Source: Gammaproteobacteria bacterium UBA5338 (GTDB lineage: Bacteria > Pseudomonadota > Gammaproteobacteria > Pseudomonadales > UBA5862). Taken from it: a DNA stretch of 8,174 nt. Position 1 is the first letter of the stretch. Every line of letters starts with the position of its first letter. The notes below the pieces were generated by a model that saw only the letters and a list, made by a program, of their open reading frames with translations, had not been told where the DNA came from and did not search any database. Below are positions 6,211-8,174 of the stretch, piece by piece. A program made the translations under genes and the position numbers. The stretch spans positions 11,275 through 19,448 of the forward strand of contig DHQM01000086.1 in assembly GCA_002408105.1 (NCBI GenBank), written 5' to 3'.

Positions 6211-6230
6211 TATTGTGTAGGCCTACAATA
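6211..6230. repeat. 20-bp inverted repeat upstream of tRNA promoter
   Basis: TATTGT (6211-6216) and ACAATA (6225-6230) flank GTAGGCCT. A second, overlapping perfect 12-bp palindrome TGTAGGCCTACA lies at 6215-6226. The AT-rich arms with a GC centre look like a transcription-factor operator. It lies 70 bp beyond the phosphatase stop and about 44 bp upstream of the tRNA -35. The rest of 6168-6300 shows no gene. Confidence 0.45.
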
Positions 6231-6300
6231 TTTAGTCCGAACCAACTCTGCGAAGCGTGGGATCGCACGGATCTTCCAGGCATAGCTTTGGCGAACGGCC

Positions 6301-7065
6301 TTAGCGGCTAAAGCGCGCCTCCAGGCGTAGGCGCGCGGCTTCGTCCAGACCCAATTGTTCGCGCATAAAGGCCTCTCGCGAACCGGAGGTGTCCAACATT
6401 ACCTGCCAGGCCCGCTCCAGATATGGAACGCGAGCATCCAGAATCGGCAACACAATTTCCTCATCTACCGACATGCCCTCCTCGTTGAAAAACTGCTCGA
6501 ACTGGGCGATGGCGGCATTTTTGTCGGCATAGGCATTTGATGAAAGCAAGTAGTCCTCGCGCACCAGACTGTCGCCCACACCCAGGGCCGACAGAATCAA
6601 TGCGGAAGCAATACCAGCCCGGTCTTTGCCAAAGGAACACATCACCAGAACGCCGCCATCGGTATCGAGCATGTGCTGAAACATGGTCCGGTAACCAGGT
6701 ATTTCCTCTTCGGTTAACTCCCGATAGCGCTCGCCCATTATTTTTTCCGCCCCGGCGGGGGTCAGACCTTCTTCGAGCAACATGGACCACAAGTTCTCAA
6801 CACTGGCGACCAGCATACCCAACTCAATCACTTCGACATGCTTCCCGACCTGCAATACGTTCTTGCGCCGTTCCAGCGGACTGCGAAAGTCGTAGATCGT
6901 ATTCACCCCGAGTTCTGCAAAATCCGCCTGGTCGGCGTTATCAGCTAGATTGAGAAACCCCGAACGGTACAAACGATCACTCCGTGTATGCCGACCGGAG
7001 CCCGTGCGGTAACCCCCCATATGGCGCAGTTTCATGGTTTTACCCAATGACAGAAATCGCTCCAT
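6301..7065 (-). CDS. Tyrosine/dual-specificity (lipid-type) phosphatase, PF13350-like
   Basis: A 254-residue cytoplasmic protein of the bacterial Cys-dependent phosphatase group (Y_phosphatase3, PF13350), which includes phosphotyrosine and phosphoinositide phosphatases. It shows the family order: MGGYRTGSGRHTRSDRLYRSGFL (seen as MGGYRTGSG at 16-24 and RLYRSGFL at 31-38), then LGVNTIYDFRSPLE (52-65), then the P-loop CSFGKDRAG with nucleophile Cys143 and Arg149. Lys147 and Asp148 match the GKDR form found in this family. Two usual P-loop neighbours differ: Met142 replaces the His before Cys, and Ala150 replaces Thr/Ser after Arg. ATG 7065 has GGAG 10 nt upstream; M11 is an alternative start. 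It is divergent from the DUF7064/7065-type gene across 314 bp, and its target is unknown. Confidence 0.87.
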   Translation of the reverse strand: MERFLSLGKTMKLRHMGGYRTGSGRHTRSDRLYRSGFLNLADNADQADFAELGVNTIYDFRSPLERRKNVLQVGKHVEVIELGMLVASVENLWSMLLEEGLTPAGAEKIMGERYRELTEEEIPGYRTMFQHMLDTDGGVLVMCSFGKDRAGIASALILSALGVGDSLVREDYLLSSNAYADKNAAIAQFEQFFNEEGMSVDEEIVLPILDARVPYLERAWQVMLDTSGSREAFMREQLGLDEAARLRLEARFSR

Positions 7066-7098
7066 TACGATTGGTCTCCAGATACAAAAGTGACAGCA

Positions 7099-7125
7099 CC
7101 GGGTGTCCCGGCCCGAAAGTCGGGC
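7099..7125 (-). repeat. Back-to-back hairpins in phosphatase leader
   Basis: CCGGG-TGT-CCCGG (7099-7111) and GCCCGA-AAG-TCGGGC (7111-7125) are two perfect short hairpins sharing one base, ending 34 bp before the phosphatase ATG. Neither is followed by a clear U-tract. They could form an attenuator or an mRNA-stability element, or be tandem operators. Confidence 0.45.
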
Positions 7126-7379
7126 ATCATGCCTCGATCGATCCAGCTTGACCAGCGACCGACTTCCCTGCTACAAAAAGCTCGACCGACACTTTATCCG
7201 ATAATACCCTAATTGAATCGGTCAGAATGGGCGAGGCGCACCAAGGTCGACCAATCGCCATACCTTGAGGATGTATGCGCGGGCGGGCAATCGCGAGTTG
7301 ACGTAACTTAAGCACGGCAACCACATCGCTTGTTCCACCGACAATAAATAGAACCATTTTCCCGAGGGAGGGTTACACA
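7126..7379. other. Divergent intergenic control region, no convincing gene
   Basis: This stretch is about 52% GC, lower than the genes on either side. It contains CGACCGAC twice (7156-7163, 7183-7190), the inverse TCGGTC near 7218-7223, the palindrome GGTCGACC (7245-7252) and the palindrome TCGATCGA (7134-7141). These related GACCGA/TCGGTC motifs suggest binding sites for one regulator. Promoter signals are weak: TTGACG (7298-7303, plus) lacks a good -10, and TATTAT (7203-7208, minus) lacks a good -35. A 76-codon minus-strand frame at 7127-7357 has no ribosome-binding site and looks non-coding. Confidence 0.4.
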
Positions 7380-8174
7380 ATGATTACCGAGCAAGATGTC
7401 TATTTCCATGCCCCCACGTCCGATCACTACACCTGGGCGGAAACCAATTACTTCGGTTTCTATGTGCCAGAGGAAAACCTACATGTGGGCGCTTACGTTC
7501 AGGCCAAACCCAACCTCGGCGCAGTGTTGTCCAGCGTGACTATCTTTGACGGTATATCCAACACACCTCACGAGATTCTTTATTCCGACTGCCATGTACA
7601 CCTGCCGATGCCCGAGGGCAACCTCGACGACTTCGAACTGGCCAACGGCTTGGCGATCCGCTGTACCAAACCGGTAATGGATTACCACATCCGCTTCGAC
7701 GGCGGGCAGGGCGTCAGCTTCGACGTCACCTATGCGGGGCTGATGCCCCCCTACGACATCCATGACCCGGAGATGGACCCGCTCGCCGGCGCCCAGCTGG
7801 AGGGGGACACCGTGAGCGCCCACGCCTACGCCGGACACTGGGACCAGAGCGGTCGGGTGCGCGGCACGCTCGAGCTGCGCGGCGAGACCTATGAGATCGA
7901 CTGCGTCGCCAGCATGGACCACAGCTGGGGACTGCGCGACGAGCGCTCGCTGAAGCATTTTTGCTGGATGAACGCAAACTTCAGCGACGACACGAGCATC
8001 CATTGCATCTGGCTGGTGGATCCCCACCGCCTGGACTGCTATCCCACCATCGCCCACGGCTATGTGCGCGAGGGCGATCAGGTCTATGGCATCCGCGGCG
8101 GGACCGGCAGGGTGCATCGTCACGGATTCCTGCACAAATTCTTTGAACTGGAGGTGATTCCCTGGCCGCAGATG
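7380..8174 (+). CDS. DUF7064/DUF7065-type (AttH/CrtC-like) protein, 3' end outside window
   Basis: 265 codons are visible from ATG 7380, with GGAGG 8 nt upstream, and the frame is open at the right edge. The protein resembles the DUF7064/DUF7065 family, formerly often labelled hydroxyneurosporene-synthase-like, which has an AttH/CrtC-type double-lipocalin fold. The diagnostic stretch is GHWDQSGRVRGTLELRG (152-168) followed by the MDHSWG motif (179-184). The N-terminal WAETNYFGFYVPEENL (19-34) is also typical. No signal peptide is seen. The biochemical role is not established; family members occur often in bacteria that degrade steroids, terpenoids or hydrocarbons (recalled). The first 100 codons are about 53% GC, while codons 101-180 are about 69% GC. 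It is divergent from the phosphatase gene and may share its control region. Confidence 0.82.
   Translation, partial: MITEQDVYFHAPTSDHYTWAETNYFGFYVPEENLHVGAYVQAKPNLGAVLSSVTIFDGISNTPHEILYSDCHVHLPMPEGNLDDFELANGLAIRCTKPVMDYHIRFDGGQGVSFDVTYAGLMPPYDIHDPEMDPLAGAQLEGDTVSAHAYAGHWDQSGRVRGTLELRGETYEIDCVASMDHSWGLRDERSLKHFCWMNANFSDDTSIHCIWLVDPHRLDCYPTIAHGYVREGDQVYGIRGGTGRVHRHGFLHKFFELEVIPWPQM

Noticed and set aside
6023..6300. Genomic island attached at tRNA-Val
   Set aside because: Integrases normally use the 3' end of a tRNA, which here faces htpX, a core gene. No integrase gene or repeat of the tRNA 3' end is visible in the window.
7127..7357. 76-codon minus-strand frame starting MVLFIVGG
   Set aside because: No ribosome-binding site, no recognised family, and codon choice unlike its neighbours; it lies in the divergent control region. 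It could be a decayed gene but nothing supports that.
7479..8135. 218-codon minus-strand open frame
   Set aside because: It is antisense to the DUF7065-type gene, which has a Shine-Dalgarno and the MDHSWG motif.
1..8174. CRISPR array, transposon or defence system
   Set aside because: No regularly spaced repeats, transposase motifs, terminal inverted repeats with target duplications, or known defence genes were seen on either strand.

Overview
The window looks like chromosomal DNA from a GC-rich gammaproteobacterium. FabI is the best taxonomic marker: it resembles Pseudomonas-type FabI almost throughout. The housekeeping set around it (pterin dehydratase, fatty-acid desaturase, HtpX, tRNA-Val) fits the same group. 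I cannot place it to genus. No phage, transposon, CRISPR, integrase or recognisable defence genes are visible.

Layout. Positions 1-2635 (minus strand) hold three genes in one direction: a pterin-4a-carbinolamine dehydratase (phhB), an alpha/beta hydrolase, and an HDOD-GAF regulatory protein whose 3' end lies off the left edge. Gaps of 45 and 68 bp allow co-transcription. They diverge from fabI (plus, 2780-3575) across a 145-bp control region with overlapping promoter candidates. fabI converges on a membrane acyl-CoA desaturase (minus, 3601-4749), and a perfect 9-bp GC-rich inverted repeat sits exactly at the junction. The desaturase has its own strong sigma70-type promoter just downstream of the htpX terminator. 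htpX (minus, 4969-5850) is preceded by a very good sigma32 (heat-shock) promoter match and then by a tRNA-Val(GAC) gene on the same strand.

Right of the tRNA (6200-8174) the character changes. The DNA has lower GC in its non-coding parts, and the genes are accessory: a PF13350-like tyrosine/lipid phosphatase (minus) divergent from a DUF7064/DUF7065-type (AttH/CrtC-like) protein (plus, cut by the right edge). The 314 bp between them carries tandem hairpins and repeated motifs but no convincing gene.

Functionally, the centre of the window is about membrane lipid state: FabI completes fatty-acid elongation, the desaturase adjusts acyl-chain unsaturation, and HtpX degrades misfolded membrane proteins under stress. 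I did not find a clearly new multi-gene system. The best leads are regulatory: the heat-shock promoter and structured leader of htpX, the structured start of the desaturase transcript, the inverted repeats around the tRNA promoter, and the unusual P-loop of the phosphatase.
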